DNA of 64,000 nucleotides, from NCBI RefSeq assembly GCF_000716595.1, contig NZ_JNXC01000019.1, positions 124,001-188,000 of the forward strand. The letters are read 5' to 3'. This document shows, piece after piece, positions 16,643 through 25,367 of the stretch (positions are counted from its first letter, which is position 1; every line of letters begins with the position of its first letter). The notes under the pieces were generated by a model. That model searched no databases and was not told the origin of the DNA. It worked only from the letters and a program-made list of their open reading frames with translations. Made by a program: the position numbers and the translations under genes. This DNA is from Saccharothrix sp. NRRL B-16314 (GTDB lineage: Bacteria > Actinomycetota > Actinomycetes > Mycobacteriales > Pseudonocardiaceae).

Positions 16643-17473
16643 TCAGACGCCCAGCAGCGTTCGCGCGTGTCTTTCGAGCGGTTCGGCGAGGTCGGCGAAC
16701 TCTCCGCCGCCGATGCGACGCGACAGCCGGGCGATGGTGTAGAGCTGCGCGAACCGACCCGCGTCCGTGTCGAGGATGTCGGCGTAAACGTCGTGTACTC
16801 GCTGCGCGATCGTGGGCGTCAGGAGGCTGTAGCACAGCAGGGTCGCCGCGTCGGTGCCCGCGGGTCCGCGTCCCCACCATTCCCAGTCGAGCAGGCCGAA
16901 CCGTGGACGCAGCAGGTTCGCCCAGTGGACATCGCCGTGGACGGTCTCCCATTCGGGCACGGTGGGGTCGACGGCGTCGCCGAAGCGTTGCACGATCCGA
17001 TCGGTGATCTTGTCCTGGCTGCTGTTGACGCGCGCGGTCGGTGTCGCCGCGACAGTGTCGGTGGTGCGGCGCAGCTCGGCCCACCACTCGTCGGGCAGTT
17101 CGACCGCGGTGCGCAGTGCGTCGGTGGATGAGCAAGGTTGGCCAGGCATGCGGGTCATGAGTTCGGCGCGTTGCTGTCGCCATTCCTCCCACTCGACCAC
17201 GTCCAGGACGCGCGGTTTGGCGAGGTCGGCGAGGACGTTCGCGTCGAGGTTGCCCGTCCAGAAGTCTCCGGCGATCCACTGCTTGTCCTCGGACACGACG
17301 CGCAGCCAGTACTCGGTGTCCCCCTTGCGGACGGGGGTGCTGATCGACCGGTCGAGCCAGCCGAGCAGCGGGTCCCCGGTGACGACCACACCGAAGTATT
17401 CGGCAGCGCGGTCGAGGTTGTCGCGCATCCACTGCCGGAACCGGGCGTCGGCTTCGCTGGTGTCGACCGGCAC
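16643..17473 (-). CDS. APH-fold phosphotransferase
   Basis: About 276 residues from a GTG with AAAGGGG upstream; another GTG at 17488 overlaps the stop of the upstream ATPase gene. The C-lobe carries the catalytic loop VHGDVHWANLLRP and the metal-binding LLDWEWWGRGP. The N-lobe (EYWLRVVSEDKQWIAGDFWT) fits the kinase fold. It is translationally linked to the COG3910-like ATPase gene. Substrate unknown; not closely similar to the kinase at 4185-5096. Confidence 0.85.
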   Translation of the reverse strand: MPVDTSEADARFRQWMRDNLDRAAEYFGVVVTGDPLLGWLDRSISTPVRKGDTEYWLRVVSEDKQWIAGDFWTGNLDANVLADLAKPRVLDVVEWEEWRQQRAELMTRMPGQPCSSTDALRTAVELPDEWWAELRRTTDTVAATPTARVNSSQDKITDRIVQRFGDAVDPTVPEWETVHGDVHWANLLRPRFGLLDWEWWGRGPAGTDAATLLCYSLLTPTIAQRVHDVYADILDTDAGRFAQLYTIARLSRRIGGGEFADLAEPLERHARTLLGV

Positions 17474-17484
17474 GTCGGCCCCTT

Positions 17485-18227
17485 TCACTCTTCGGTGACG
17501 TACCGCAGGTAGGCGGCCGGGTTGTTCATGTACCGGCGCCAGTGGTCGACCAGCGCGAGGTCTTCCCACTTCGTCCGCCGGAACCCGTGCTCGCCCACTT
17601 CGATGATGTCGGCGCCCGGCGTGGCGGCCAGGACCGGCGAGTGCGTAGCGCAGATCACCTGCGCACCCGATTCACCGAGGTCGTGCAGGAGGTTGACCAG
17701 CCGTAGGCAGGACGTGAACGACAGCGCCGCCTCGGGCTCGTCCATGAGGTAGAAGCCGGGTTCACGGAACATGGTCGACAGCACGGTGAGGAAACCCTCG
17801 CCGTGGCTCATCTCGCTGGTGTCCTCGTCCCAGTAGCCGCGCATCCCGCTGACGGCGTCCATGAACCCGAACGCCGTCTCGGCCCGCAGGAAGTATCCCC
17901 GGCGCTTGGTCCGCGGCCCGCTCTTCTGCCGGGCGCCCGCGGCCGTGGTCTCCCAGCGGAGCAGGTCACCCAGCACCGTTCTCGGCCGGTCGTTGACGTA
18001 CTTGGACCCGCCCGCCCACCGCGCGCGTCCAGCCCCCACGCCTCGGCGAACGCCTCGACCAGGGTCGACTTCCCCGACCCGTTCTCCCCCACCAGGAAGG
18101 TGACCGACCGCTCGAAGACCATGCCGTCCTCGACCAGCTGCGCCACGCACGGCACGGTCAGCGGCCACGGTCTCGACTCAGGCGCCCCAAGTAGGTCGTC
18201 GGGTATGTACGCGCGGCGGGCAAGCAT
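17485..18227 (-). pseudogene. COG3910-like AAA ATPase with frameshift
   Basis: The N-terminus from the ATG at 18227 reads MLARRAYIPDDLL and holds the Walker A motif VGENGSGKST. After WGLDARGGRAG the frame is lost. The rest of the same family continues in another frame: GGSKYVNDRPRT, YFLRAETAFGFMD, then FYLMDEPEAALS (Walker B) and ICATHSPVL (the switch His). The shift lies in the GC run around 18005-18022 and needs a single base change to restore. It may be a sequencing error or a recent mutation. Intact homologues are small ABC-type ATPases of unknown role. Confidence 0.8.
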
Positions 18228-18454
18228 CGGCTGGGTCCTTGATCAGTATTCGGTCGGGACGCACTTCCCTTAGGCGTGCAGTTCCACGCCAAGTCGCACA
18301 TGGTCAGCACACCGTGTGACACGGATCTTCACTCAATTTACTGGGTTCGGCACGGTCAATGTCATCGACATGGTGCTCTACTTACAGTATCTCGGCGAGA
18401 AGCGAAATCCGCACGTTCCCCACCGGCATGCGATCACGTGTAGTACGTCAGCTT

Positions 18455-18714
18455 GTGAAGTACCTCTTCTGGGACCTGGAACCTGCGCGGTCGGCACGTG
18501 CTTCGAGGTACAGTTGGCCGGCTCGGCCGCGAACGTCTTCCTGGTGGACAGCGGGAACTTCTCTGCCTACGAGCGCGGAAAGAAGTACCGGTACTACGGC
18601 GGCTTCTACGACTACACGCCGCTGACGCTGGAGGTGCCGAACGGCACCCGTTGGTACCTCGTGGTCGACAGCTACAACGACGACATCACCGTGGACTTCG
18701 AGGAATTCGACTGA
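18455..18714 (+). pseudogene. DUF1883-like protein with frameshift
   Basis: The 3' two thirds encodes a clear DUF1883-type domain: CFEVQLAGSAANVFLVDSGN, then YERGKKYRYYGGFYD and a TRWYLVVDS strand. In this frame the upstream sequence is not family-like. The expected start, VKYLFWDL, is in a different frame from GTG at 18455. One missing base near 18478 (a run of G in CTGGAACC) would join the two. It may be an assembly error, as a second frameshift lies only 450 bp away. A longer continuous frame from 18316 exists but its N-terminus looks spurious. Confidence 0.6.
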
Positions 18715-18829
18715 TCATGAGAGCTGGCAGGCGGCGAAGTCTTCATCTGCGCCGAATTCCACGCTGAGCCGCTTTGTGCTGCCTCGCCCCGGTGAATCCG
18801 GCGCGAGGCAGCACGTCGTCCGGCCGGTG

Positions 18830-19828
18830 CTACACCTCAGGCTCCGACGCTGACAGCCAGGCGTGAGACTCGGGGAGCAACCGATCCGCGTTGGCGGCCA
18901 GTGTTTTTGCCCTGGCACGGACCGAGGACCGGAGCAGCCAGCGCACCCGCTCACGATCCAATTGCTCATCGGAGTGCGTGATCCACGGAACCGGCTCGGC
19001 ACCCGCTGCGAGGGAGATCATCCGGACGATGTCGGCCTGGCTGTGAAGCCGCTCCGGCTGGTCCTCGTCGGCCTCGTACAGGATCGCGTAGTCGCGGGCG
19101 GGTCCGGGCGAGCCCAAGGCCCTGAGGGTGGTCCACAGGTGCATCACCTGCGCGACCTGTTCCTCTGTCAGCCCGGCGGCTTTGATCACGGCTACGACTT
19201 GTTCCGGCTTGGTCGGCAGCCTTCCGCGGCGCAGCAGGGAGTAGAGCTGACTGCGGGGGACGCCCGCTTCGGCGGCCAACCTCGGAACACTCGCGCCCGA
19301 CCGTGCCTGGATTTTGCGCAACAGCTCGATGAACTCGCTCTCGGTCCGCGCGCACACCTCCTCGGGCGCGAGGGTGAGGGGAGAGCTCCGGAGCGTGCTC
19401 GCCCGGCGCGGTCGCACCCCTGCCGGCGGGCTCGATCGTGGTGCCGAGGCAGCCGAGGACTCCGACCGCCCCGGCCGCGACCCGGCTCGCTCGGCCGGGG
19501 CGGTCCGCGGCGTGCTGGCCTGCCGAGGTGCCGGGTTCTCCGTCGCGGTCTGCGACGGGGCCCGTTGATCGACCACGTCGCGCAGATGCCGCCAGGCCGC
19601 ATCCCACCCGGCCCGCACATGCCTGCGCTGGTCGATGGTGCTGTCGAGGGTGAACAGCTGCGCCGCGTACGTCGACCACGGCAGCAGCACGCGCTGGTCG
19701 AATGCCCGCATGAGTTCTGGCGGCAGCATGGCTTGATTCAAGGAGAAGACACGGCCGACCTGCTGGTGAAACGCGTGCAGCAGGTCGGGTCCACCCTTGG
19801 AGTGCGCTGCCGGCGCCAAAGGCCTCAC
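18830..19828 (-). CDS. HTH protein
   Basis: 332 residues from a GTG overlapping the stop of the upstream membrane gene (GTGA). The N-terminal 80 residues are helical (HSKGGPDLLHAFHQQVGRVF), then a Pro/Ser/Arg-rich linker. A helix-turn-helix at about residues 175-240 reads FIELLRKIQARSGASVPRLA, then AEAGVPRSQLYSLLRRG. The tail includes LSLAAGAEPVP-like and VRWLLRSSVRARAKTLAANA helices. This is a common actinomycete architecture; the DNA-binding role is inferred. It is coupled to the small membrane protein. Confidence 0.78.
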   Translation of the reverse strand: MRPLAPAAHSKGGPDLLHAFHQQVGRVFSLNQAMLPPELMRAFDQRVLLPWSTYAAQLFTLDSTIDQRRHVRAGWDAAWRHLRDVVDQRAPSQTATENPAPRQASTPRTAPAERAGSRPGRSESSAASAPRSSPPAGVRPRRASTLRSSPLTLAPEEVCARTESEFIELLRKIQARSGASVPRLAAEAGVPRSQLYSLLRRGRLPTKPEQVVAVIKAAGLTEEQVAQVMHLWTTLRALGSPGPARDYAILYEADEDQPERLHSQADIVRMISLAAGAEPVPWITHSDEQLDRERVRWLLRSSVRARAKTLAANADRLLPESHAWLSASEPEV

Positions 19829-20094
19829 GCTCGGCCGACCAACGCCTCGACGGCCCGCCGGGACCGCCTTCCTACGGTGCCCGGATCGATCCGGGCGGCG
19901 GCCGCGATCACAATCGCCACGCCACCGAGCATCTGCAACACCGTCATCGGCGCGAACCCGCCGATCAGCGCCCAGCCGGTGAACAGCACCGCGATCAGCA
20001 CAAGCACCACATCGAATCCGCCGACAGCCGTCCGCGTAGTCCGGCACCCGGTGCGGGGCACGCAGCCGTCGGCGGGGGAACAGAAATCCTGCAT
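19825..20094 (-). CDS. Small membrane protein, two helices
   Basis: 89 residues from the ATG at 20094. Two hydrophobic segments (FDVVLVLIAVLFTGWALIGG and MTVLQMLGGVAIVIAAAARI) form a probable hairpin in the membrane. The N-terminus has three Cys and the C-terminus is basic. The stop overlaps the GTG start of the HTH gene, suggesting that a membrane signal and an HTH protein act together. A longer frame extends upstream but would translate through the large stem-loop at 20115-20160, so the ATG at 20094 is preferred. Confidence 0.65.
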   Translation of the reverse strand: MQDFCSPADGCVPRTGCRTTRTAVGGFDVVLVLIAVLFTGWALIGGFAPMTVLQMLGGVAIVIAAAARIDPGTVGRRSRRAVEALVGRA

Positions 20095-20114
20095 GAGGGA
20101 ATCTCTTCTCGGGT

Positions 20115-20160
20115 ATGACCGGATCGCCGCCGACACCGAAGTCGGCGGCGATCCGGTTAT
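20115..20160. terminator. 20-bp stem-loop upstream of membrane protein gene
   Basis: ACCGGATCGCCGCCGAC (20118-20134) is perfectly complementary to 20141-20157, with the six-base loop ACCGAA. One G-U and two A-T pairs extend it to 20 bp. It ends about 20 bp from the start codon at 20094. It is the strongest hairpin in the window and could terminate read-through or regulate the downstream pair. Confidence 0.6.
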
Positions 20161-20890
20161 CTGGCTCAGCCCGGGACTACGGGGTAGTTCCGGCAGTGCG
20201 ATCCCGGAAGCGGCAGCGCCAACTGCGACTACCGGGATGTGCGGCACGCGAAGACGAGCACCCGCGGACCGCGCCGTTCCCGCCTGTCCCTGCGGAGCAG
20301 AGACGACGGATAACGGATCCGGCAACACTATCGGATGGCTCCGCGCGAACCCGTGTTCCCGCTCACCGGAGGCGTCTTGATCAGGGCCGATGGCTTGTCG
20401 TCCAAAATCGTCCACCAGGCAAAGTGACCCAGGTCACATCGATGGTGGGTAGAGGTTGCGGACCGCGGTTACAGTACACAGCGTCGAACAGACGGCCCCG
20501 AATGCAACGGGGCGGAACCTCTTGGGTGTTTGTCGCTGTGGCTCAGCCCGGGCATCAAGGGTTCTCCAGACGGCCTCCTGCGCCAACAGGGGGCCGTCGT
20601 CATTTACGGACTCGAGCACGGCATCGCGAAAAAGGGACGACCCGACCCGCCGGAGCTTCATTTCTGCTGCGGTCCATTCCAACACCTGCGCGATGCCGGA
20701 CCTCTGCTCACGTGCGGGAGACCACCGCGTCCGGGTACCGCAGGCCCTCAGAGTGATCGACGACCAGACGGCCGAGCGGCCGTCAGCGGGCGCGGGTCGT
20801 CGGAGCGGCACGGTGGCCGTGCCCCAGGTCGAGCCAGTCCAGGAACTCTGCGAACGTGCCGATCTGGCGGACGCAATCGTGCAGGGGGTG
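20161..20890. other. Gap without a confident gene
   Basis: About 730 bp. Frames exist on both strands (for example minus 20434-20811 and plus 20456-20980) but none has a ribosome site, known family or clean composition. A short minus-strand stretch just after the aldo/keto reductase stop, in the same frame (VRQIGTFAEFLDWLDLGHGH), does look protein-like. It may be a small downstream gene or a displaced tail. The region also holds the hairpin at 20570-20598. Confidence 0.4.
20570..20598 (-). terminator. Hairpin terminator downstream of reductase operon
   Basis: ACGGCCTCCTG pairs with CAGGGGGCCGT (one G-U pair) around the loop CGCCAA, giving an 11-bp stem. It lies about 290 bp beyond the aldo/keto reductase stop, in the right place to end that minus-strand operon. 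No T-run follows. Confidence 0.5.
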
Positions 20891-21991
20891 TCACGGTGGT
20901 TCTTCGGCGGCGTCGAGGCTCGCCTGTACCTCGGCCATGATGTTCCGTGCGGCGGCGATCTCTGCTGGATGGGGGCGTGAGCTCAGCGCTTCCAGGTTCG
21001 TTGCGACTTGCTCCGCATTGGTGAATCCGACAAGCACGGCTGCGTTGGGTGACCGGTCGAGGCAAGCCCACAGGGCCACGCGGATCAAGTCCTCAGTCCG
21101 CGGGCCGACGATGGCCCGTAGGCGGTCGAGGCCTGCGTTGATGGTGGCGACGGCGTCGGGCCGGAACCAACGCTTTCGAAGCCTGTGGTCGCCGGCTCCG
21201 AAGGCGCGCTGAACATCTGCGGAGTAGGTGCCGGTGAGCAGTCCTTGCCCGAGTGGCTTGCTGATGAGTACGCCGACGTTGTATTCGTCGGCGAACGAGA
21301 ACACGCCTTCGGACCGGTTGGACGGTGTCAGAAGGTTGTCTCGCACCGCCAGCACGTCGGGTTCGATCTTGTCGAACAGTGCCCGGAACCGTGCGATCTT
21401 GTCGCCGCGCTGGTCAGGCGGTGTCGTGAGGCGGTCGAGTGCGAAGCGATGCGGGCCGCGCATGCCGATGGCTTTGATGAGGCCTTGCTCGCGGAAGGTG
21501 CGCATGGCGTCGACCGAGGGATGCAGCCAACGATCGTCAGCGCCGAAGTCCGGGTGGTGGAAGGCGTAGATGTCGAGGTGATCGGTTTGCAGGTTGTCGA
21601 GGGACTGTTCGAGTTGTCGGCGCATGTGGCGAGGTTCGAAGCCGTGTTCCGCGGTGCCCGCGAAGTAGCCGACCTTGGACGCGAGCACGATCTCGTTGCG
21701 CGGGACCTGGGTGACGAGTCGTCCGAGGAGCCGTTCGGACCTGCCGTGGCCGTAGACGTCGGCGGTGTCGTAGAGGCGTGCGCCGTGCTGCCAGGCCGTT
21801 TCCAGTCCGGCGATGGATTGCCCTTCGTCAGCCCCGGTGGACCACCCCATCGGCATGCCGAGGTTGTCGTCGGGGCCGCCGATGGCCCAGCAACCGATTC
21901 CTACGGCGGGAACGGTGATGCCGGTGGCACCGAGCCGGCGGAGCGGGATCGACGGGCGGCTGCTGTCGTCGGCAGCGTGGAGTGAGGTCAT
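20891..21991 (-). CDS. Aldo/keto reductase
   Basis: 366 residues with the family's TIM-barrel features: IPLRRLGATGITVPAVGIGC at the N-terminus, the catalytic-tyrosine region LYDTADVYGHGRSERLLGR, VLASKVGY with the catalytic Lys, and LDIYAFHHPD. It should reduce an aldehyde or ketone with NADPH. It overlaps the upstream XRE regulator gene by 4 bp (ATGA) and diverges from the radical SAM cluster, so it is probably part of that pathway. The same frame continues beyond the TGA stop with coding-like sequence for about 35 codons. Confidence 0.9.
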   Translation of the reverse strand: MTSLHAADDSSRPSIPLRRLGATGITVPAVGIGCWAIGGPDDNLGMPMGWSTGADEGQSIAGLETAWQHGARLYDTADVYGHGRSERLLGRLVTQVPRNEIVLASKVGYFAGTAEHGFEPRHMRRQLEQSLDNLQTDHLDIYAFHHPDFGADDRWLHPSVDAMRTFREQGLIKAIGMRGPHRFALDRLTTPPDQRGDKIARFRALFDKIEPDVLAVRDNLLTPSNRSEGVFSFADEYNVGVLISKPLGQGLLTGTYSADVQRAFGAGDHRLRKRWFRPDAVATINAGLDRLRAIVGPRTEDLIRVALWACLDRSPNAAVLVGFTNAEQVATNLEALSSRPHPAEIAAARNIMAEVQASLDAAEEPP

Positions 21992-22842
21992 GCCGGCCTG
22001 CTCTGGTCGAGGATGACAGCGAGTTCGTCTTGGACGAACTCGTAGAGTTCGCCGGGCCGTGCACAGACGAAGACCGGCACTGCGGCGCCGCGGGCGCGCG
22101 AGTGACTGTAGAGGCCTACCACAGCGATGTCGTCGAACCGGTAGAAGCTGAAGACACGATCACCCGGGCGGTAGTACACCTCGATCCGAGCTCCGTCGGG
22201 CCGTCGGAGGGTCTCATAGGCGTTGCGGGTAGCGGTGATGCGCGCACGCAGTTCATCGCGGGTGGTGTCGAACCGGTCGGCCAGGACGGCGACGGTGAGT
22301 TCGTCGTCCGGGTCGGCCAGGACGACGCGGACGCAACTGTCGGGCCTGGCGGCGACCTGGGCGAGTTCGCGAGCGTGCAGATTGCTCCAAGTTTGACCGT
22401 AGGCCACGACGACGTCGAGTTCGGTGACGTCGGCGAATAGGTCTTTCCATTCCAGTTCGCTGAGGTAGGTAGCGCCGACCCTGAGAAGGCCCGCAGCTGC
22501 GAAGTCGCTGGTGAGGCGCTGCTGGAGCTGCGTGCGCGGTGTGGTGGGGCTGCTCGTTCTGTCGGCGAGCCGGGTCCAGGCGATTTCCCAGCGGCGATCG
22601 CTCGCGGGAACGCCGAAGGCGCGGACGAGGCCGATTACGAGTGCCTTGCGAGGTAGGCGCCGACCCGCGAGGGCGTCTTGGACGGTGCTGCGAGGAAGGG
22701 GGATCTTGTTGCGCTCGCCCCACTGCTGGAGGGTCCGGTAGGAGGGGTTACCTGCGCGGAGGCGGACTGTACGCAGGCATCTGGCGAAGTCGGCGATCGT
22801 CGTCGCGTCAAGTGGATCTATATCGTCTTTGGGTGATGTCAT
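21988..22842 (-). CDS. XRE-type regulator with PLD-like sensor domain
   Basis: 284 residues from the ATG at 22842 (MTSPKDDIDPLDATTIADFA). The first 80 residues are an HTH (TLQQWGERNKIPLPRSTVQD, ALAGRRLPRKALV). The C-terminal 150 are alpha/beta (YLSELEWKDLFADVTELDVV, ARIEVYYRPGDRVFSFYRFD, VPVFVCARPGELYEFV). They resemble phospholipase-D-like sensor domains without an intact HKD motif; that fold is inferred. It diverges from the radical SAM operon across a gap full of TGTCC half-sites and is the likely regulator of both directions. Confidence 0.78.
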   Translation of the reverse strand: MTSPKDDIDPLDATTIADFARCLRTVRLRAGNPSYRTLQQWGERNKIPLPRSTVQDALAGRRLPRKALVIGLVRAFGVPASDRRWEIAWTRLADRTSSPTTPRTQLQQRLTSDFAAAGLLRVGATYLSELEWKDLFADVTELDVVVAYGQTWSNLHARELAQVAARPDSCVRVVLADPDDELTVAVLADRFDTTRDELRARITATRNAYETLRRPDGARIEVYYRPGDRVFSFYRFDDIAVVGLYSHSRARGAAVPVFVCARPGELYEFVQDELAVILDQSRPA

Positions 22843-22888
22843 CGTGATCGCGAGGCAGTGATCCCTGGGCGGACCGGTAGGTGTCCCA

Positions 22889-22997
22889 TACTGTCCGAGA
22901 CAGTACGCGCCTCGGCGGGGTCGGACGTGTATTGGCGCAGCTGACAGGTTTGTGGTCGGTAGGACAGTCCGACTATGTCCGGTGTCCTTGCCGGACA
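22889..22997. promoter_or_regulatory. TGTCC/GGACA half-site array in divergent promoter
   Basis: A perfect 7-bp inverted repeat TACTGTC-cga-GACAGTA lies at 22889-22905. Further half-sites follow: GGACA at 22962-22966 and 22993-22997, and TGTCC at 22976-22980 and 22983-22987. These make head-to-head pairs. The array fills the 210-bp space between the divergent XRE regulator and radical SAM genes, as expected for a cooperatively bound operator. Confidence 0.6.
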
Positions 22998-23052
22998 GGG
23001 CCTCCTGCCGGTGTGCTGGGCGTCCACGGCACATCCTGGCGGGGAGCACAGC

Positions 23053-25236
23053 ATGCATGCGCTGCAAGGCACCAGCACGTCAACGCCCCTGGGTCGGCAC
23101 ACGACATCTCTTTTTCATGGTCGTCTCATCGAGGCGATTCGTGCTACATCGTTGGACGGTGTCGAGGACCACGTGCAGGCCGCGTTGTCGGAGATCGCCG
23201 AGACGGACCTGCCCAGGCTCGGCCGGTTGGTGGCGGACGCGGTGCCAGGCCGGTTCAGTCTCACGGGGGCTTTGGATCGCCGACTGCTGTTCGCCGAGCG
23301 TTCGGCCGTGTTGGGCGGGTGGGTGGTGGCTGACCTGTCGGGGCAGCCGCATGACACTCGTGAGTGGCCGCTGTGGGTGTCTGGCCGAGTGGAGCTCGCT
23401 GAGCCGGATCGTTGGCTGTCTGTTGGCAAGTTGTCCGACGACGCGGCCGACCGGTTGGCGCGTCCGCGCGTTCTGCTGGCGTCGCTGTATCACCCGGAGT
23501 GGTTTCCGTTGCCACGCTTCCCGTTGGCGATTTCCGATCTGGCGCGGGCGGCGCGGCTGACCTTGATGGGTCAGGTGCAGCTGATCGACATGCAACTGGG
23601 CGCTTCGCTGGATGACATCACCGACTGGATCCACGATCGCCAACCGGACATCGTGGGCATCTCGGCGACGTTCGGCCAGCATGACCTGATGAGCACGCTG
23701 CTCGATCGAGTGGACCGCATGCGTGTTCCGCCGCTGGTGCTCGCCGGTGGCAGTTTGACCGTGCGCAACGAGGCGTTGCTGCTGGAGCGGTACCCGCGCT
23801 TGCTCGTCGCCCGTGGAGCCGGTGAACCGACGATCGCCGATTCGATGGCGTATTTCCACGGCGACCGGGAGCTCACGGGCATCCGCGGTATCGGATACCG
23901 CAGCGCGCCTCGTCGCGGACCTGTTTCGCTCGAGCGTCGGGCACGGCACACCGCGGTGGTGTCGAATCGTGTGCAGAGCGACTTCTTGCCCGAGCTCGAT
24001 CTGCTGGACGCTACCTTCGCGGCCAACGGCGTAGCCCAGCTGGAGACCTCCCGGGGATGCACCAGTCGCTGCTCCTTCTGCCCTCGTGGGCACAAGGGCT
24101 CCTGGTCGGGTGGCACCACCGATGGGCTGCCCTGGATGCTCGCCGAGATGGGGAAGGTCGCCGAGCGGCATCCGGCGATCTCGCGCACGCTGTACGCGGT
24201 CGACGAGGAGTTCATCGGACGCGGGGACGACGCTGTCGCCCGGGCGCTCCACGTCGCGAGCACCATCAGCAACGCCGGGTTCACCTGGGAGTCGTCATGC
24301 CGGATCGACCAGGTCGTCCGTCCGGACCATGATCGGGCCTGGCACGTCGAGCGCGCGTCGATGTGGCGCAGCCTCCTCGGCGCCGGTCTGCGCAGGATGC
24401 TGTTCGGCGTCGAATCGGGCGTGACCTCGGTCCTTGAGCGGTTCGCCAAGGACACCACGACTGAGCAGAACGCCCTGGCCATCCGCACCCTGTCCGCCCT
24501 GGGAGTGCCGACGCGGTTCACCTACATCACGTTCGACCACTTGATGAGCCCCGACGAATTGGTCGCGACCCACGCCTTCCAGGCCCGGACCGATCTGCTC
24601 CTGCGTCCGCTGCCCATGCTTACGGTCGAACAGATCGTCGACGGCGTTACCGACCCGGACTTCGTGGCCGAGTACGCGACGGGACGACCGTTCTACACCG
24701 AGATCTCGTACATGCTGGTCTCGATGGAGTGCCTGATCGGCGCCCCGTACACCCGGGCGGTGCAGGCCCGAGGACTCGCCGGGCCCGCGGATCCCACCAT
24801 GGGGCGGGTCGAGGCACGGTTCGCGGACTGGCGGATCGGTGTCTGCTCCCGCCGCGCGCAGATGTGGGTGGACCGCCACTTCGCGCTCGACTACACCCTC
24901 AAGAGCCTGGGGAAGATCCTGGACGGCGCGCCTCGCCATCGCGTCCGGGACGCGCGTGCCGTGCTCAAAGACGGTTCGTTCCGGGTTCTCGCCGGGACGC
25001 TCGACCTTCTCGGCAACTACGGTCTGGACACACCTGCTCCTGGCCTGGACACCGAGGTGCTCGCACTGTTGGACACGGCGTGCGGCGAGCTGGCCGCGGC
25101 GTTGTCGCGTGCGATCGACCAGGTCATGCCGACCCTGCCGCCGTCCAACCGGCGTCTACTGGATCGCGAGTTCACCCGATGGTGTGCCGCCGAAGGATGG
25201 CAGCTCATCAACGTGAACGACCCATGCGGGACCTGA
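23053..25236 (+). CDS. B12-binding radical SAM protein
   Basis: About 727 residues from the ATG at 23053, eight bases after GGGGAG; an ATG at 22975 lacks a ribosome site and lies in the operator array. After a 150-residue N-terminal region, a cobalamin-binding-type fold runs from RPRVLLASLY to VARGAGEPTIAD. The radical SAM core follows with the cluster motif C336-x3-C340-x2-C343 (TSRGCTSRCSFCPRG) and later FGVESGVTSVLERF. A 200-residue helical tail ends the protein. Such enzymes do methylations, rearrangements or ring contractions. It is the first of six same-strand genes. Confidence 0.9.
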   Translation: MHALQGTSTSTPLGRHTTSLFHGRLIEAIRATSLDGVEDHVQAALSEIAETDLPRLGRLVADAVPGRFSLTGALDRRLLFAERSAVLGGWVVADLSGQPHDTREWPLWVSGRVELAEPDRWLSVGKLSDDAADRLARPRVLLASLYHPEWFPLPRFPLAISDLARAARLTLMGQVQLIDMQLGASLDDITDWIHDRQPDIVGISATFGQHDLMSTLLDRVDRMRVPPLVLAGGSLTVRNEALLLERYPRLLVARGAGEPTIADSMAYFHGDRELTGIRGIGYRSAPRRGPVSLERRARHTAVVSNRVQSDFLPELDLLDATFAANGVAQLETSRGCTSRCSFCPRGHKGSWSGGTTDGLPWMLAEMGKVAERHPAISRTLYAVDEEFIGRGDDAVARALHVASTISNAGFTWESSCRIDQVVRPDHDRAWHVERASMWRSLLGAGLRRMLFGVESGVTSVLERFAKDTTTEQNALAIRTLSALGVPTRFTYITFDHLMSPDELVATHAFQARTDLLLRPLPMLTVEQIVDGVTDPDFVAEYATGRPFYTEISYMLVSMECLIGAPYTRAVQARGLAGPADPTMGRVEARFADWRIGVCSRRAQMWVDRHFALDYTLKSLGKILDGAPRHRVRDARAVLKDGSFRVLAGTLDLLGNYGLDTPAPGLDTEVLALLDTACGELAAALSRAIDQVMPTLPPSNRRLLDREFTRWCAAEGWQLINVNDPCGT

Positions 25237-25367
25237 CCTTCGTCATGGCCACGATCGCCGTTAAGGGTGACGCCGAGGCCGGCGTGTTGCCCTGCCCAAC
25301 CGTCGTCACCACAATCGGTGGTCGTGCCCTCCCCAGGTCACGGCCGCTACCGGGAGGAGCCGCGAGC

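Noticed and set aside
18863..20380. A 505-codon plus-strand open frame
   Set aside because: Antisense to the HTH and membrane protein genes, with low-complexity Arg/Gly content and no ribosome site.
20434..20811. Minus-strand 125-codon frame as a gene
   Set aside because: No ribosome site, mixed composition and it spans a terminator-like hairpin; left as uncertain.
22975..23052. Upstream start for the radical SAM gene
   Set aside because: No ribosome site, and it would place the operator half-sites inside the coding sequence; the ATG at 23053 has GGGGAG in front.
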